From contig JAUGWO010000063.1 in the NCBI GenBank assembly GCA_049724395.1, positions 62,001-126,000 on the forward strand: a DNA stretch of 64,000 nucleotides. The letters run 5' to 3'. Numbering within the stretch: the stretch's first letter is position 1; every line of letters begins with the position of its first letter. Source of the DNA: Spongospora subterranea f. sp. subterranea (taxonomy: Eukaryota > Endomyxa: Phytomyxea > Phytomyxea > Plasmodiophorida). This document shows, piece by piece, positions 1-11,603 of the stretch. The position numbers and the translations under genes are program-made. The notes beneath the pieces were generated by a model, which made no database searches, was not told where the DNA came from, and saw only the letters and a list, made by a program, of their open reading frames with translations.

Positions 1-18
1 CATTATTGTAAAACGTCG

Positions 19-1986
19 ATGGTGAGAGGTGGTGGGTCGGTGTTAACATCTCGGGATGCGGGCCCGTTCCGACGGCTGCCCAGCAACGTCCTCTTCCAGA
101 TATTTCAGTATTATCTACCGCCGGTCGACCCATCGTTTATCGAGGCGTTCCCAACCGAATTTCGGATTTTGCACCAATATCGTGCAAATTTTTACAGAAA
201 AACGACATTTCCATTATGTTTTGCTGTTCAAGCTGATGATCTGTAAGGGGATTTGTAATTCATCTTATCGTCGTATATATTGGTCAACTGTCGTCCGGAA
301 ACTGTCGAATGTTTCATCAAATTATTCATTTGATTTGTGTTGAAAACCCACATCCGATTTGTGGCTCAACATGGTCAAAATACCGCGAGTAGTATTTATT
401 CCCAAAGATGCTGTGATCTCATTGCGGTTTTACGTATTATGTGAAGTGTTTGTTGTTTCAATCAGGTTTTACAAATTTGTCTATTTTCCTGTGATGCCAA
501 TCGTGGTTTTGTGTAGTATCGGTGTGGTCCAGCTATTTATCGACGAAGGATGCGATTTGGACTATGATGAATTTCCAACTAATTTTGCTCCAATACATTA
601 TGCTGTCACATTGAACCGGTACTCGTCAATCCTACCTGTCTTTCTTGATTTCATGCCCTCATCAACTTTGTCTATTGAGTCTGGACATCGTAAAGGCCCT
701 TGTTTGTGGCGGCGCCTCGCTATACATCAGAACTATCTACAAATCAACAGCCCTGAGCATTGCCATTTCTCAACAAAAGTAAACCATATTCTTAGCACCG
801 TCGTTGTGTTTTGATAAACAAACAGCAATCATTTCTTTTAACTAACAGCCATCAGTTTTTTGCAGCATAAATGAACGAATTTTTTATTGGTTTGCTTGTT
901 CCAGTTTGCTCCTCCTTTTCCATGTTAGAGTTCGCTCTTTGACGTTGTTCCTATGTCATTTCATCATATTCTTCAGCTCACGGTTCTGGAATGTAGGCTC
1001 GAAATATTCAAGTATCTGTTGGACTGCGGTGCTGACATTAATCAGAGGTTGCACGGGAATGAAACGCCTTTGATCGTCGCCAGCTATTGTCCTCAGTAAC
1101 ACAAATCATCCCCAATTCGACGAAACCGGTTCCCATTTCCTCTCTAGTACGAATTTTTATGCTCGAACGCTATTGTCGCGGGGTGCTGATATCAGTGATT
1201 TTGATGATGAGCATCAAACCGCCTTGATGGCCGCGTCAAAATTTGGGTATTGCCGCCCTCCCGTTCACTAATCGTAGAGCTGATATATCTGCTTTCCTAG
1301 ATTATTCACTGTGGTTGACACGCTGCTGAACGCGGGCGCCGATGTTGGCCATGTTGATTTACAAGGAAACACGGCTTTGATTTTGGCAGCTGCTAACTCC
1401 GAGTAAGACATCAACCGATACCCAGTTGTGTTTGTTCCCAGACCTCGTTCAGTGTGCTGATCGGGGAAGTTTTGCTGAAATACGGCTCTAAGGTCAACTC
1501 CGCTAATCGTTTTGGAAAAACAGCATTGATGCTGGCTTCGAATGGCGGCAGGTAACATCGCATTGGTTCGCGGCTGTTTTATCTCAACCTAAGTAGGTTT
1601 GGGATTCGTTTTTTGTTTTTCTCTTTGGCTCAATGCTTTTTATCTTGTAATGTCGCCATCTGTTCCTATGTTCAACGCATCATTGGGTTTCTGTATGTTT
1701 AAAGCACAGGAAGAGGATAATCCTTATCCTAGAACGTGTTTATTGGTGCCGTGTCGGCATCTTATGTGTGATCAGGATTGATTGGGTCAATTTGCTCTTG
1801 AAACACGGCGCTGAAGTCACCGCTCGTGATTCTTATAATCGATCCGCCTTGTACATGGCAGTTTCCGCAAACCATGACCCTTGTTCTAGAATTCGTGTCA
1901 TCGAGAGTTTAATGGAACACAACGCCTCATTAAGTTATCTTGCTCCTGGCGAGTTGGTGGCACTGGTGGCCAGCATACCAACGTAA
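19..1986 (+). CDS. Ankyrin-repeat protein with F-box-like N-terminus
   Basis: Multi-exon gene whose exons each carry about one ankyrin repeat, a protein-binding scaffold. Visible repeats include LLDCGADINQRLHGNETPL (about 1018-1075), LLSRGADISDFDDEHQTALM, LLNAGADVGHVDLQGNTALI, LLKYGSKVNSANRFGKTALM and a last one at 1790-1860 (LLKHGAEVTARDSYNRSALY). The first exon begins at the ATG at 19 and contains RRLPSNVLFQIFQYYLPP, which resembles an F-box helix pair; this is inference. Introns are about 50-270 bases with GT-AG ends, for example a donor at 242. The final exon stops at 1984-1986, although a further short spliced exon near 2040 cannot be excluded. F-box plus ankyrin proteins usually recruit substrates to SCF ubiquitin ligases. 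The gene may begin before the window. Ankyrin call is firm, F-box call weak. Confidence 0.8.
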
Positions 1987-2416
1987 ATGATATTTGCGAC
2001 CTGCTGTGCTCCATATTTTGAAATATTCGCATCTCGCGCAGATACACGTCTTACCCGAATATGTGTTGAGTTTACAAATCATTCTCACGGAAATGATCAC
2101 AATTATTTGTACATCCAAATGTCAATGAATGAGCGAGGGGGATACGGGTGTAAACGGCGATATCTGTCATTAAACAACAATCAAATCAATCGAAGATGAG
2201 AATATCAATAATTCCTCCAGATTCATTTGATAGTCGCCAATATTGATAATTCCCTAATATCAAACCCATCACCGCTCGAAATATTTCAGATAATCCTGTT
2301 CAAACGGTGTTCAGTCTGAACCTTTCGGGCCGTTTTAGAACAATTCTTCCATTAAATGCAACAAGTAGGGTCGTAATGATCCTTTAAAAGGGGTCGAATT
2401 GGAGTATTCCTTATTT

Positions 2417-2959
2417 ATGGCGGGTAAGGTCGGATCAGGCGATAATCGAGGAGATGTGGGGGTAGAATCCGTCAACAACGTTATCGCCATTCTCAAGGAG
2501 CAGATCACCCTGGGCCAAGCCGATACCGACGCGATACGACACGAGACCGACTTGCTGAAGGAATTAGCGATCGATAACGGTCTGATCGAATATTTGGTGT
2601 CGGGTCGGGTTCACGATCAACGCAAGATCGACCGATCGAGGAAGACGTTGCGAAGGCGCTCGTCGACCCATGAAAGAATGGGGGCGTTTATTGACGAAGG
2701 CGGATTGGGAGATATCGCTCAACAACTCGAAGGAATTCGAAGCGATTGCGCATTGATAAGAACGCAGATCGAGGTCTTGGTCAATGAATCATCGCTAGAG
2801 CGATTGGAACAGCGAATGAAGGCGGCCAACGATCAGTTCGCAATGCAGTTAGGGTGCGAACGGCGACGGATTCAGCTGGCGACGCGATCCTGTTCCCTGG
2901 TTCTAGCGCGAATTGAGACGGCCTCCAATCAAATACAATCACGACATAGATCGTCGTGA
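2417..2959 (+). CDS. Small hydrophilic coiled-coil protein, unknown function
   Basis: Single-exon frame of about 180 residues starting at the in-frame ATG at 2417 (MAGKVGSGDN); an earlier non-ATG start is possible. The protein is charged, without membrane segments, and rich in leucine/isoleucine heptads around NNVIAILKEQI and DIAQQLEGIRSD, which suggests a coiled coil. A basic stretch (RKTLRRRSS) sits in the middle. I recognise no family. It lies about 430 bases after the ankyrin gene and converges on the SLC44 gene on the other strand. GATC-containing words are frequent, as in the neighbouring genes, which supports it being a resident coding sequence. Confidence 0.55.
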   Translation: MAGKVGSGDNRGDVGVESVNNVIAILKEQITLGQADTDAIRHETDLLKELAIDNGLIEYLVSGRVHDQRKIDRSRKTLRRRSSTHERMGAFIDEGGLGDIAQQLEGIRSDCALIRTQIEVLVNESSLERLEQRMKAANDQFAMQLGCERRRIQLATRSCSLVLARIETASNQIQSRHRSS

Positions 2960-3217
2960 AATCGATATCGACCAATAACGATTAGAGGGAAGATCCCATC
3001 ATCGTCACTCGTATCGACTCAACTGTTCCCCATTGATGGGAAGACGATTTGCCGCCTTTGTGGCGATAAAGTGGTGGGCTCAACAAGACAATTAATCGGA
3101 AAAATGTAATTATATGTTAATTTGGGAGAGGGGGAAATAGATATCGGACGACGATTGGTTTCATTTTGCCGAATGGGATTGAAATGAATTTTGGATTCGG
3201 TGTTTCGGGAATTGTTC

Positions 3218-5223
3218 TCAGGCGATTCTGGGATCGTTGGACGGGAATCGCTGTCGAGCAGCGTCAAGTAAACGGGTGAAACTCTTTGGGCGCGACGCTG
3301 CGATCGCCTGGGGATCCTCACTCCAGCAGATATAGAGGGTTCTGAACAAGGAAAAACACGACGACGATGATGAACGGGGAACGAAGGAATGCGATAGAAT
3401 GGGGTTTACGCGATTGACGAACGGATTGGGAATAGGATGATGGTCATTAACAGGAAGGTGAACTGAGGGAAAATTCGATTAGAGACGATAAAGGAGGAAT
3501 ATTACAGACCACACTATTGAAAAGAAGGAAACAATTGAATAACAAATTTGCTAATTTTGGAATTGTTGGAAAACACGAAGGGGCGGCGCCCTCGTAAACA
3601 TCAGGAATGACAATGTGGAGCCGCTGATTCGATGAATCCAGTTATATTACCAGAAAGGATAGGACCAGTATCAGGAGCACGTCGAATTGCGTCGCACCGG
3701 GCGATGATTTGGCGATGTAAACGGCGGAGAGGACACTGAGGTAGAAATATATATTGAGGGACAACAGACAAACACACGAGGGATATTATGGAAAACGGGG
3801 GGTCAGATCTAAACAATCCACTGCCCTGATATGATCGATCCGAATAGAATACCGATCGTGATAACGCCACTGCTCAGATCATCGTTGACGAACGCGTCGA
3901 TTCCCGACGATTTCAGCAGGTGGTTGGTGGACTCGGTCGATTGGCGAATAGATGAACCGTAGATGGCCAGATAGCTCAAGGAATATATCTGGTATGCGCT
4001 AAGATTTGGGGATTGAGATTCGAGGGGCAATGGCGGTTGGAGATGGATGGGCGATACCTCAGGATGCGATTGAATAACGACTGAATACATCGACCGAAAC
4101 AGGGAATTAAACCGATCGTGATGTTGAACAGGTGAATGGCGCCGATTATGAGGGCGCCGAAGCTGATGGAGCCGAAGGACGTTGTGCAGGACCTGGTGAG
4201 GATGATGAGGGGGATGGCGGTGGTGGTGATGGGGGAAGGATCTGACCGGATTAGGGCGTTGATGGTGGGACGGTGAGGGTGCGAGAATAGCAGATAGGAC
4301 GCGGCGACACCGCTCGAGGTGACGTGCACGATCAGAACGATCACTGTTTGTCGTGGCGGCGATCAGGGACGGATCCGACGACGATGACGATATTAGGGCA
4401 CCTTGACATATATACAGTAGGGAAACGAACAAGGTGAGGGCCGGCCATGGCGCTAGACTGGCCACCGCATGGATGGCGAATATCGCCAATAACAGCTGGA
4501 TGGCGGCGGCCGATATCGATATGATGATGGTGGATGGGTAGGTGGCGATACAGTTGGACGCCACCATTAGACTATATCGTCATCATCAATAAAGGGGGAT
4601 CAATTCATCAGGAAACCCCATTGAATCAGTTTCACAAAACCATACTCTCAATTCTTCGATCAAACTCAAAATTTAATTTCGAAACAAATTCAAAATTTGC
4701 ATTTGATAATCGTGAAGGAATCTTTGATCGGTGAAGAGTGTGATGAAAGTGATATTTGGGTCCGATTAGGGAAAGGGAGCTAGGAAAGGTGTTGACGAGT
4801 TCATACGTGGCCGATGCGAACGGGATTCGATTACGGCAGAACCAGTAGTAGAAGGCGACCGAGACGAAGACGACGAAGAACGGGATGGGCAAGGACGAGA
4901 CGAGACACATGAAGAGGGAGAAGGCGATCCCCGATATGAACATGAGATGGATCATGATCCCCGGCAGGAAATGGAGGATGATCAACCTGAACCGCGACGA
5001 CAGGTGTTAATGGGGAGGGAGTCGACGCACCAGGAGATACCGACCATGAGCACGAGGCGACGATCGCCACAGCCGAGGCGATCGCCAGATAATCCCCGAC
5101 GATGGGCGAATCGCCATCCAGCGGTGACGCCGATGACGCCCCGATCGTGCCGATCACCACGAACACAATGGAGATGGCAATAAAGGCCCCGATCCAATGG
5201 GTATCGGAGTATGGCGTTGCCAT
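3218..5223 (-). CDS. Choline transporter-like protein (SLC44/PNS1 family)
   Basis: Multi-pass membrane protein of the CTL/SLC44 family, which transports choline and related amines across the plasma or mitochondrial membrane. The family signatures read in order on the minus strand: TM1 HWIGAFIAISIVFVVIGTIG, CRNRIPFASATYELV (family RRRIPFA), HVTSSGVAASYLLF, SCTTSFGSISFGALIIGAIH (family TSFGSICFGSL), LAIYGSSIRQSTESTNHLLK, SSGIDAFVNDDLSSGVI (family GIDALINDNL), and the C-terminal LYICWSEDPQ near 3320, matching the family VCFAEDP tail. At least five introns break it. I start it at the ATG at 5223 (MATPYSDTHW), directly before TM1; an open stretch continues to 5497 but has no family match. The stop is at 3218-3220. 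It is divergent from the secreted-protein gene. Exon borders are approximate. Confidence 0.87.
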
Positions 5224-5535
5224 GTAACGCAGGCGGGTTCGAGCGCCATCTCGTTGGCCATCGTCCTGATCGTTGATCATCAGATCCCTTCCCCGAATCT
5301 CTCTCCCTTCTTCTCCTCTGTGTTTCTCTATCGAATCGCCCCCTCATCTCCCCCCAGATATTGATCGTACCACTCCCATCGGGGGAAAATCTCCAAAACA
5401 CCAATCTCTCGATCGCAACCTCGTTCGCCCTCCGAGCCATTGTCACCATATCGAACAACACCACAAACCAAATCGGCCGATGATATTTATAGATCAACCG
5501 ATATTATTAGGTTCGTGGCGAAACATACCGAAAAC
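5224..5535. promoter_or_regulatory. Divergent intergenic region (SLC44 / secreted protein)
   Basis: The 312 bases between the SLC44 start on the minus strand and the secreted-protein start on the plus strand must hold both promoters if the chosen starts are right. A GTAAC word overlaps the SLC44 start codon at 5221-5229; similar words recur near other gene starts in the window. No TATA box is evident. Confidence 0.35.
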
Positions 5536-7243
5536 ATGGCGTATCTGATCAGGACGATATTGGTCGTGATGATCTGTAGGTCGTCGTGGGCGATCGTTGA
5601 TCATCGCCGGGTTGAGGACGGGTCCGATCGGTTTAGTCGAGGTCAAACGACGAACGGCGTCGATCATATCGGCCAGAACGATCACAATCGTTCGTTGAGC
5701 AATTTCGATCGCGAACAGATTTCGTCCCAATCGTCACGATCGTCCTCGCTCCAACCGTAAAACCCATCGTCGTCGTCGTTCCCGATCGTGATCTCTGATT
5801 TGGGGAGGATTCAGGTCAATCGCGATGGGCGCCTCGCAACAGGATAACGCCCTGAGTTCCAGTCGCGGGTTCCGCGACGCGCTGTCAAATCGATCAGTGG
5901 AACAGGATTTCAGTAAAGAAACGGCGTTGACCGATCGTGGCGCACATCACCATGGGGTTCGATCAACATCTGTTATTGATCCAATAGGTAAATCATCGTG
6001 ATATTTCAACATAAAAAGCGTCGCCGATCGTGATTTTTCGATGAAAACCGACGTCGATTCGTTTTTTTTGCAGTTTTGGATTTCAACTTGAACAGGGAGA
6101 GAACTGAGGTGGTTTGGTGGTGACAGGGAAAGGCGGTGGATCGGTCGACATGATTGATGGAGATGGGCGATCGGAGACCGGGGATTGGGCTCAGACCGGG
6201 CGGCAATCGCTGACGCGGCACGAGGCGGATCGGGACGTGATCGAGCGCCACGAGGCCCGGGCGTCCCGAGCGGATCGGGCCGCGATCGCCCCCTCGACAG
6301 GGGAGATGGCGGCACATCACCAGACCGAATGGGCCAGCACCCACGATCACTCCGATATCACACCAACTGACGTAAAACAACACACGAATCCGTTCACGGA
6401 AATTCCAACGATTCTGATCGAACGTCGACAGTGTCTCAGTTCCGTTTGATTTATTGATTTTCACCCGAAAACTGGCTCGTTTTGTTGTTCAAACTCTTTC
6501 AATTGTTCGAACATCGATAATCCGTTGAGTATATGATTTTAAAACAAACAAATGGGTTTCACAACAATTGAGCGAATCCGTTTTCCGTGTTTTTGACTGA
6601 TGTTGGGGAGTCCGTTTCTGGATTGGGTCTCGGGGAGGTAATTACTGACACGAAGAGATCTGACATAGCTGACGATCGAACAATCGCGACGACAAGATAT
6701 CGGGCAACACGTTCGCCGGGACGCCGATCGGGAACGGGCGTTCCGGGCCCAGACACGGATCGATGGCGATCGCGCCGATTCGAACCACAGAGCCGGCGAT
6801 CGCGGGCGATCGTCGGCCAGATTTAGCCATCATCAAGATCTGCACCAACGAGAGTATATTGACATTGTTGTGGTCGTTTCGATTGTTTTCGACAACGACG
6901 TTGTTGTTTTATCCGCTTTTTCAACGACGATTGTTGTTTTTGCCATTTGATCCGGGTTTTGATTGTGGGCGATGGCTCGTACAGCTATCGTGACGACGAA
7001 GGCGGTACGATATCGCAGGAGTCGTCGTGGGACAAGGGGCGCATCGGCGGCGGTACCCGCCTGGCGGCGAACGGGAACCTGGCCGGGCAGAGCATCGAGG
7101 CGGCGATCGTATCGGGTCACGATCGCTACACGTCCGACGGGGGCAACGTCCTCAGCAATCAGACACGCTCGACGGAATCCGCCACCTTCTTCGACGATCG
7201 CGACTCGGATCGAACGGAATCGGGGAACACAATCTTGTTGTAA
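5536..7243 (+). CDS. Secreted, highly hydrophilic protein of unknown function
   Basis: Five exons join in one frame: 5536-5756, 5815-5987, 6127-6371, 6669-6853 and 6985-7243. Every border is GT-AG and the sum is a multiple of three (361 codons with stop). The first 20 residues (MAYLIRTILVVMICRSSWA) form a clear signal peptide. The remainder is hydrophilic, with runs rich in Asp, Arg, His, Ser and Gln (for example TRHEADRDVIERHEARASRA and HVRRDADRERAFRAQTR) and no membrane segment, so it is probably secreted or lumenal and largely disordered. No cysteine pattern or known domain is visible. The Arg/Asp/Ala segments in exons 3 and 4 resemble each other in composition, perhaps an old internal repeat. 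Its end is 55 bases from the convergent SMP-30-type gene. Product unknown; the gene model itself is well supported. Confidence 0.68.
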
Positions 7244-7298
7244 AATTCATAATCAATGTCGAAAAACAACGCGGAAATTTTCGCGATTTCGTCGTTGT

Positions 7299-8487
7299 TT
7301 ATTTGCGGAAGTTGCCGATCGCGGTTCTAACGATGGCGTTGCCCTGCGATGCGAACACCTGGGATAGGTCGGGGCAGATACAGGAACGGATTCGATCGGC
7401 GGGGACCGAGCCGATCATGGCGCCCTTGGGCGAGATCAGGTGCAGGTCGCCGCCCATGGGCAGATCGTGGTGGGCCACGACCAGGTTCCCGTCGCGATCG
7501 CAGGCGACGCCCATCGGCCCCAGCCCGCCCTGAAACCGGTAGAACACAGACGCGTGGAACACGTGCTCGGAATGAGTTGAGCGAGCCAGGCGAACGATTC
7601 GGTTCCTCATGGTTTCCGCCACGTAGACGACGGATCCGTCCGGCGATAGGCAGATTCCCGACGGATGCGCCAAACAGTTCAACAGAATCGGAACGAGAAC
7701 ATGATCTGATCCTGATCTCACTCGTCAATTCGTTTTCCGCTTTTTCAACAGAATTCTGTGTTCCAACCAGTGATTGCATAGACGGAGCCGTTCGCCTTCT
7801 CCAACGTTGTCGTTCCTGCGCAAACGATACGAACATGAGAGAAATGTTTTTTTTTTTTGGGATTTCCTAGTAGACCTAATGGACCGGAATCGGTGAAGAA
7901 AATCGTTCCATGGTGATCGAGGCAAAGAGAATTTGGCCCTTTGAACGGGACGCCCTCGTAGTCGTCGACGATTTTCGTGAGCGACTCCCCGTCGGCGAAC
8001 GTCACTGAGGGCGGCGGGATCAGGTTCAAGGGGGAAAAGACTCAGGGAGCGATCCTCATCACCAACCTATCGCTTTATGGGCCAGATCGGCGATGAACAT
8101 TCGCCCGGTCTCGTCGAATACGATCCCGCTAGGGCATCCGCCCGTATCAACTAGAACAGCGGGTTCACCTTCCTGAACAGATATTTAATCAGAACTGTTT
8201 CAGTCGAATTGATAGATCGGGGACGATCCATCAATTCGACGAAGGGGGTTTTGTTGATAGGGATTATTCGTCGGTACCTGATTGTGGGGGAGATCGACGA
8301 TGGCGATCTCGCCGTTCCCCAATCCGACCGCCATCGACGACGTACTGGGGTCCAGCGCCATACAGGTCACATTGTGACTGAAATGGGCACACACCTCCAT
8401 GGCGCTACACCAAGGGGAGTCGCCCAACAGATGTCTGGCGATTGGGCCGTTATCGTACGCGGAGCTGTGATGATGATCAGCCCCCAA
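7299..8487 (-). CDS. SMP-30/strictosidine-synthase-like beta-propeller protein
   Basis: Spliced minus-strand gene with repeated beta-propeller blades of the SMP-30/gluconolactonase/NHL superfamily: GCPSGIVFDETGRMFIADLA, GPNSLCLDHHGTIFFTDSG, HPSGICLSPDGSVVYVAET followed by RNRIVRL, and GPMGVACDRDGNLVVAHHD. Each follows the superfamily rule P-x-G-(V/I)-x-x-D-x-x-G-x-(L/I)-(Y/F)-(V/F)-(T/A). Family members hydrolyse lactones or phosphotriesters or are structural; the substrate cannot be told here. An upstream exon (ALDPSTSSMAVGLGNGEIAI) supplies another blade. I begin at the ATG at 8487, but a farther 5' exon is possible because an acceptor-like CACAG lies just inside. Introns include one starting in HNQ|gt near 8277. 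The last exon ends GNFRK, then stop at 7299. No signal peptide is visible with this start. Confidence 0.8.
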
Positions 8488-8980
8488 TCTTATCGCCAGA
8501 ACGGTGAGTGTTTGCCCCAGTCAATTCCTGTCACACAGGGTCGATACATATCGCCATCTGTACCCCCAAACCATCATCATTGGCGTGTTGATCACCATAC
8601 CTCTGGTTTATTACACCCATTGACGGCATTGACAATTGTCCAATAGCCGATGTCCTTCGAAATCACAATAAAACTAGATCTCAACTGCCAGGCGATTTTC
8701 CCATGGAAATCGTTTGAAAGCAACACACTTTCTTGAAAACCGAACGTCCCCACCCAATGGCTTCTGAAAAGGTTAAAAGAAGGGTGTTTTGTTGGGCAAA
8801 GTCGTTTTGATAATTTGTTTGAAAAGGCGAATTTGCTGATTTGATGGGGTGTCTTTCGATGTCGTGTGATAACGAGGAATAACCGTCGAAAAACGGGCTC
8901 GGTTTTGGCTGGTGCGATGCAGCACTAAACAACATATTCCAACAGAAATCGGATAACAATATTAATATTACAGGTATATT
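8488..8980. other. Intergenic stretch, nothing recognised
   Basis: About 490 bases between two minus-strand genes. A 92-residue open frame (8681-8959, minus) has no family resemblance and atypical composition, so I do not annotate it. The stretch should hold the 3' end of the DnaJ transcript and the promoter of the SMP-30-type gene. Confidence 0.4.
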
Positions 8981-10470
8981 TCAAGAGGGTATTGCAGCGA
9001 TCAGCTGGGCCCTTTGCGGATCCGATAGGTTCTGCGGGAACTCGACGATGAAATTGATGATGAGGTCGCCGCGCGCGTCTGGTCGTTTACTGAACGGCAT
9101 TCCGTGACCGGGAACGACTTTACGAAAGGACGAGGTCTGCGCATTGCAAGATCAGCGATGTGATCAGTTTCTGAAAAACAATCGCGACCTGAAGCGGTTT
9201 CACTCGAATACGAAGCTTCTGCGAATCGATCCCCATAACTTCGACGGCGAATCCAGTCAACGCCTGGCGCGCGATTGTGAGCAATCATCGTTGGCGATTG
9301 ACGAAGGACCAGTACGAGACTGCACCTGTTTCAGCGACACCTTGACCTCGTGAAGAAGGTGGCTGTCCAATCGTTTGAAGAACGGGTGCGGTTTCTCCTG
9401 GATGACGAAGATGATATCGGCCGGTTGGAAATCGGGCAGCTCATCGCCCTCGTCTTAACCGAAAAACAATATTCATGTCGTGGACCGCGCAATACTGCCA
9501 GAGCACACAACAGATTACCGAAAAACGTGATCCGCGTCCCAGCTTTCCAACCTCTCCTGTTGGACCAACGTTATTACGAGGGTTGGACGTCAGGATCGTT
9601 TACCCATGACTGACCTGACGTCGATCTGCAGAACGACGGAATCGTCGACGCCTTTCCGCAAACGGGTGACCTTCATCCGCTTGGTGGCGCCAGCGTAGAG
9701 ATCTTCTAGCGTCACCAGAACATCGTGCTAAGACCCCATACAAATGGGTTAAAACCACCCAGAACGTGGTCGCAAACGTTGATTGTTCAGTACCACAATC
9801 GGGGGCGATTTCGGCAGTCCATGATTGCCAGGCTGGCCGGCGAATGGATATCCAGAGTTTGGCATCGATGAGCCGGCAGAGTCGAACGTCTGATTGTGGA
9901 AGACGCCACCGTCGTTGAAGAACTAAATTCACGATCAGATCGCGATCTCAGTGACAGAAAACACGCGCTCAATCTCGGGACGAACATTGGCGAAGAATTC
10001 TTCGGCGTTGCCGCTGAACCCCTGATAGCCTTTCTGCTGTGTGTCGCCATCCTCGAAGTCGGCCTGCAGCCCTTCCGCTCCGAACCGATCGTACACCTCC
10101 TTCTTCTCCTCTGTCAATCAGCACAATTAGGTTCAGAGAGGTGCTGGGGAGGCGGCAATTAACCCAGGGGAACCCCTAAAACCTGGGTCGGCCCATACAA
10201 TCGAAACTCAACTCACTATCTCCAAGTACGTCGAACGCTTCGGCAATCTCAAGGAACCTCTCGTTCGCTTCCTCCTTATTCCCAGGGTTCTTGTCTGAAC
10301 CGAGAAAAACAAAACACAAAAACAACACAGAATAAGACCACTGGCGACGTCGAATCAGATCTTTCCCGACCAGGATGATATCGTAGCGCCATTCTCCTAT
10401 AGCCATGTTTGATCTCATCCTCGGTGGCATCTCGCGCCAAACCCAAGATGGCGTAATAGTCGACCGCCAT
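8981..10470 (-). CDS. DnaJ/Hsp40 co-chaperone, class B (Sis1/DNAJB1-like)
   Basis: J-domain co-chaperone that stimulates Hsp70 ATPase and delivers clients. The N-terminus at 10470 reads [20 protein letters not shown], then RRMALRYHP; the essential HPD motif is completed by splicing, because the Asp codon is split by an intron (g|ac) that ends just before AAGAACCCTGGG ([13 protein letters not shown]). Next come [16 protein letters not shown], a Gly/Phe/Asn-type linker, and the C-terminal client-binding beta domains: [40 protein letters not shown] (family DEG.....PGDIIFVI) and [20 protein letters not shown] (family GEGMP....GDL). It lacks the zinc-binding CxxCxGxG repeats, so class B. Stop at 8981-8983 after QLIAAIPS. 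Cytosolic or nuclear. At least four introns. Confidence 0.92.
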
Positions 10471-10584
10471 CTAATTCTCGATCGGCAACTTCTCTGGCCC
10501 TGATGACGCCAAATTCCGGAAAAAACGATCGGAAAATTGTCCGAAAATTATCGCCAATTCACTGGATATTATTTATGTTCTGGA

Positions 10585-10776
10585 ACATGAGTGGATGGCG
10601 CGGCCTCACTTAACTGTCGCTCGGCCTCCATTTAACATGAGTCAGCCGCGCCATCCACTCATGTTAAATGGAGGCCAAGCGACAGTTAAGTGAGGCCGCG
10701 CCATCTACTCGCTCGGCCTCCATTTAACATGAGTGGATGGCGCGGCCTCACTTGGCTGTCGCTAGGCCTCCATTTC
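10585..10776. repeat. Inverted/direct repeat cluster of a ~50-bp unit
   Basis: A unit containing GAGTGGATGGCGCGGCCTCA and CTCGGCCTCCATTTAACATG occurs three times: forward at about 10586-10636, reverse-complemented at about 10652-10711, and forward again at about 10712-10776. Copies differ by few bases. Adjacent opposite copies can form a long hairpin. It lies just upstream of the DnaJ start and contains no gene. A small mobile or foldback element, or a structured regulatory region, are both possible. Confidence 0.75.
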
Positions 10777-11057
10777 TGACAGCCGGGAGCAGTTAGGCCA
10801 TCGGCAATCGCAACTCAGAACGTGTTTGTTTCAATGAGAATTGTCTTAGTCGATGTAATATGCATTTGCTGACTGTCGCCTCAATGGACATCAGCAAATC
10901 GATTGTGATATAACGAGAAAACCGCGATAAGCTCCTGAGGTCGCTCCACCTTCAATGGTTTCGACACGTTAACAGCAATAAACGGGTTATCAGGCTCTGT
11001 TAGATTTATTCATGAATCCTTCGTTTATCAAACGATAGCTGGTTAGAACAGCAATTC

Positions 11058-11603
11058 TTACAATGTGATTGGACCCTCGGCAATGAAGGAAATACAGTTC
11101 CAGGAATCTTTAGACTTGACTCGTTTGATCCGTTTGAATTGCGGTTGCTGGTTTGGGGTAATTGCGGTTCTACTGTCAGCCTTGTTCTCTTTATCGTCAT
11201 GAGGGTTCACTTTGCTGATCAGTCGGGCCTGGTTCCACCAATTCAGCAACGGACCCCTCGCCTTCTTGGTATTATCTGAGACATATTGTTGCTGGATCGA
11301 CGATAGTTGTGGCGTCATTCGCTGTTTCGTTGACGTGATAACGATCGGGCTCGACTGAGTCGTTGACTCTAGCCTCGCTCCGCCAATCCTTGGTCGCCTC
11401 GCCTGCTTGACATAATCTGAACCAGGGTTGAAACTGGTTGACATATCAGCGTATATTTGCTCTATGCTTTCCTCGTCTTGATCATCGGGCAGCACGACCA
11501 GGGACTGTTGCACCGGTGAACCTGGTCGCAACTGTTGTGCTGATTCAGACACCGTTTCGATCTGTCTCATTATCTCGCCAGGAAGCAGTTCAATATCAGC
11601 CAT
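11058..11603 (-). CDS. Hypothetical protein, 181 residues
   Basis: Intact single-exon frame from ATG at 11603 (MADIELLPGEIMRQIETVSE) to a stop at 11058. It is polar and probably mostly disordered, with an acidic N-terminal half (DDQDEESIEQIYADMS), a hydrophobic patch GPLLNWWNQARLISKV, and a basic tail FKRIKRVKSKDSW that could be a nuclear localisation signal. No family recognised. It is divergent from the Hsp20 gene with about 390 bases between, so the two may share control elements. Confidence 0.5.
   Translation of the reverse strand: MADIELLPGEIMRQIETVSESAQQLRPGSPVQQSLVVLPDDQDEESIEQIYADMSTSFNPGSDYVKQARRPRIGGARLESTTQSSPIVITSTKQRMTPQLSSIQQQYVSDNTKKARGPLLNWWNQARLISKVNPHDDKENKADSRTAITPNQQPQFKRIKRVKSKDSWNCISFIAEGPITL

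Noticed and set aside
3551-3640. Earlier C-terminus for the SLC44 protein
   Set aside because: A possible stop lies here if a short intron is assumed, but the family-specific LYICWSEDPQ tail further downstream shows the gene continues to 3218.
5224-5497. Extension of the SLC44 gene to an upstream ATG at 5497
   Set aside because: The added residues do not resemble the family, and the first family helix starts right after the ATG at 5223. It would also leave under 40 bases to the divergent gene.
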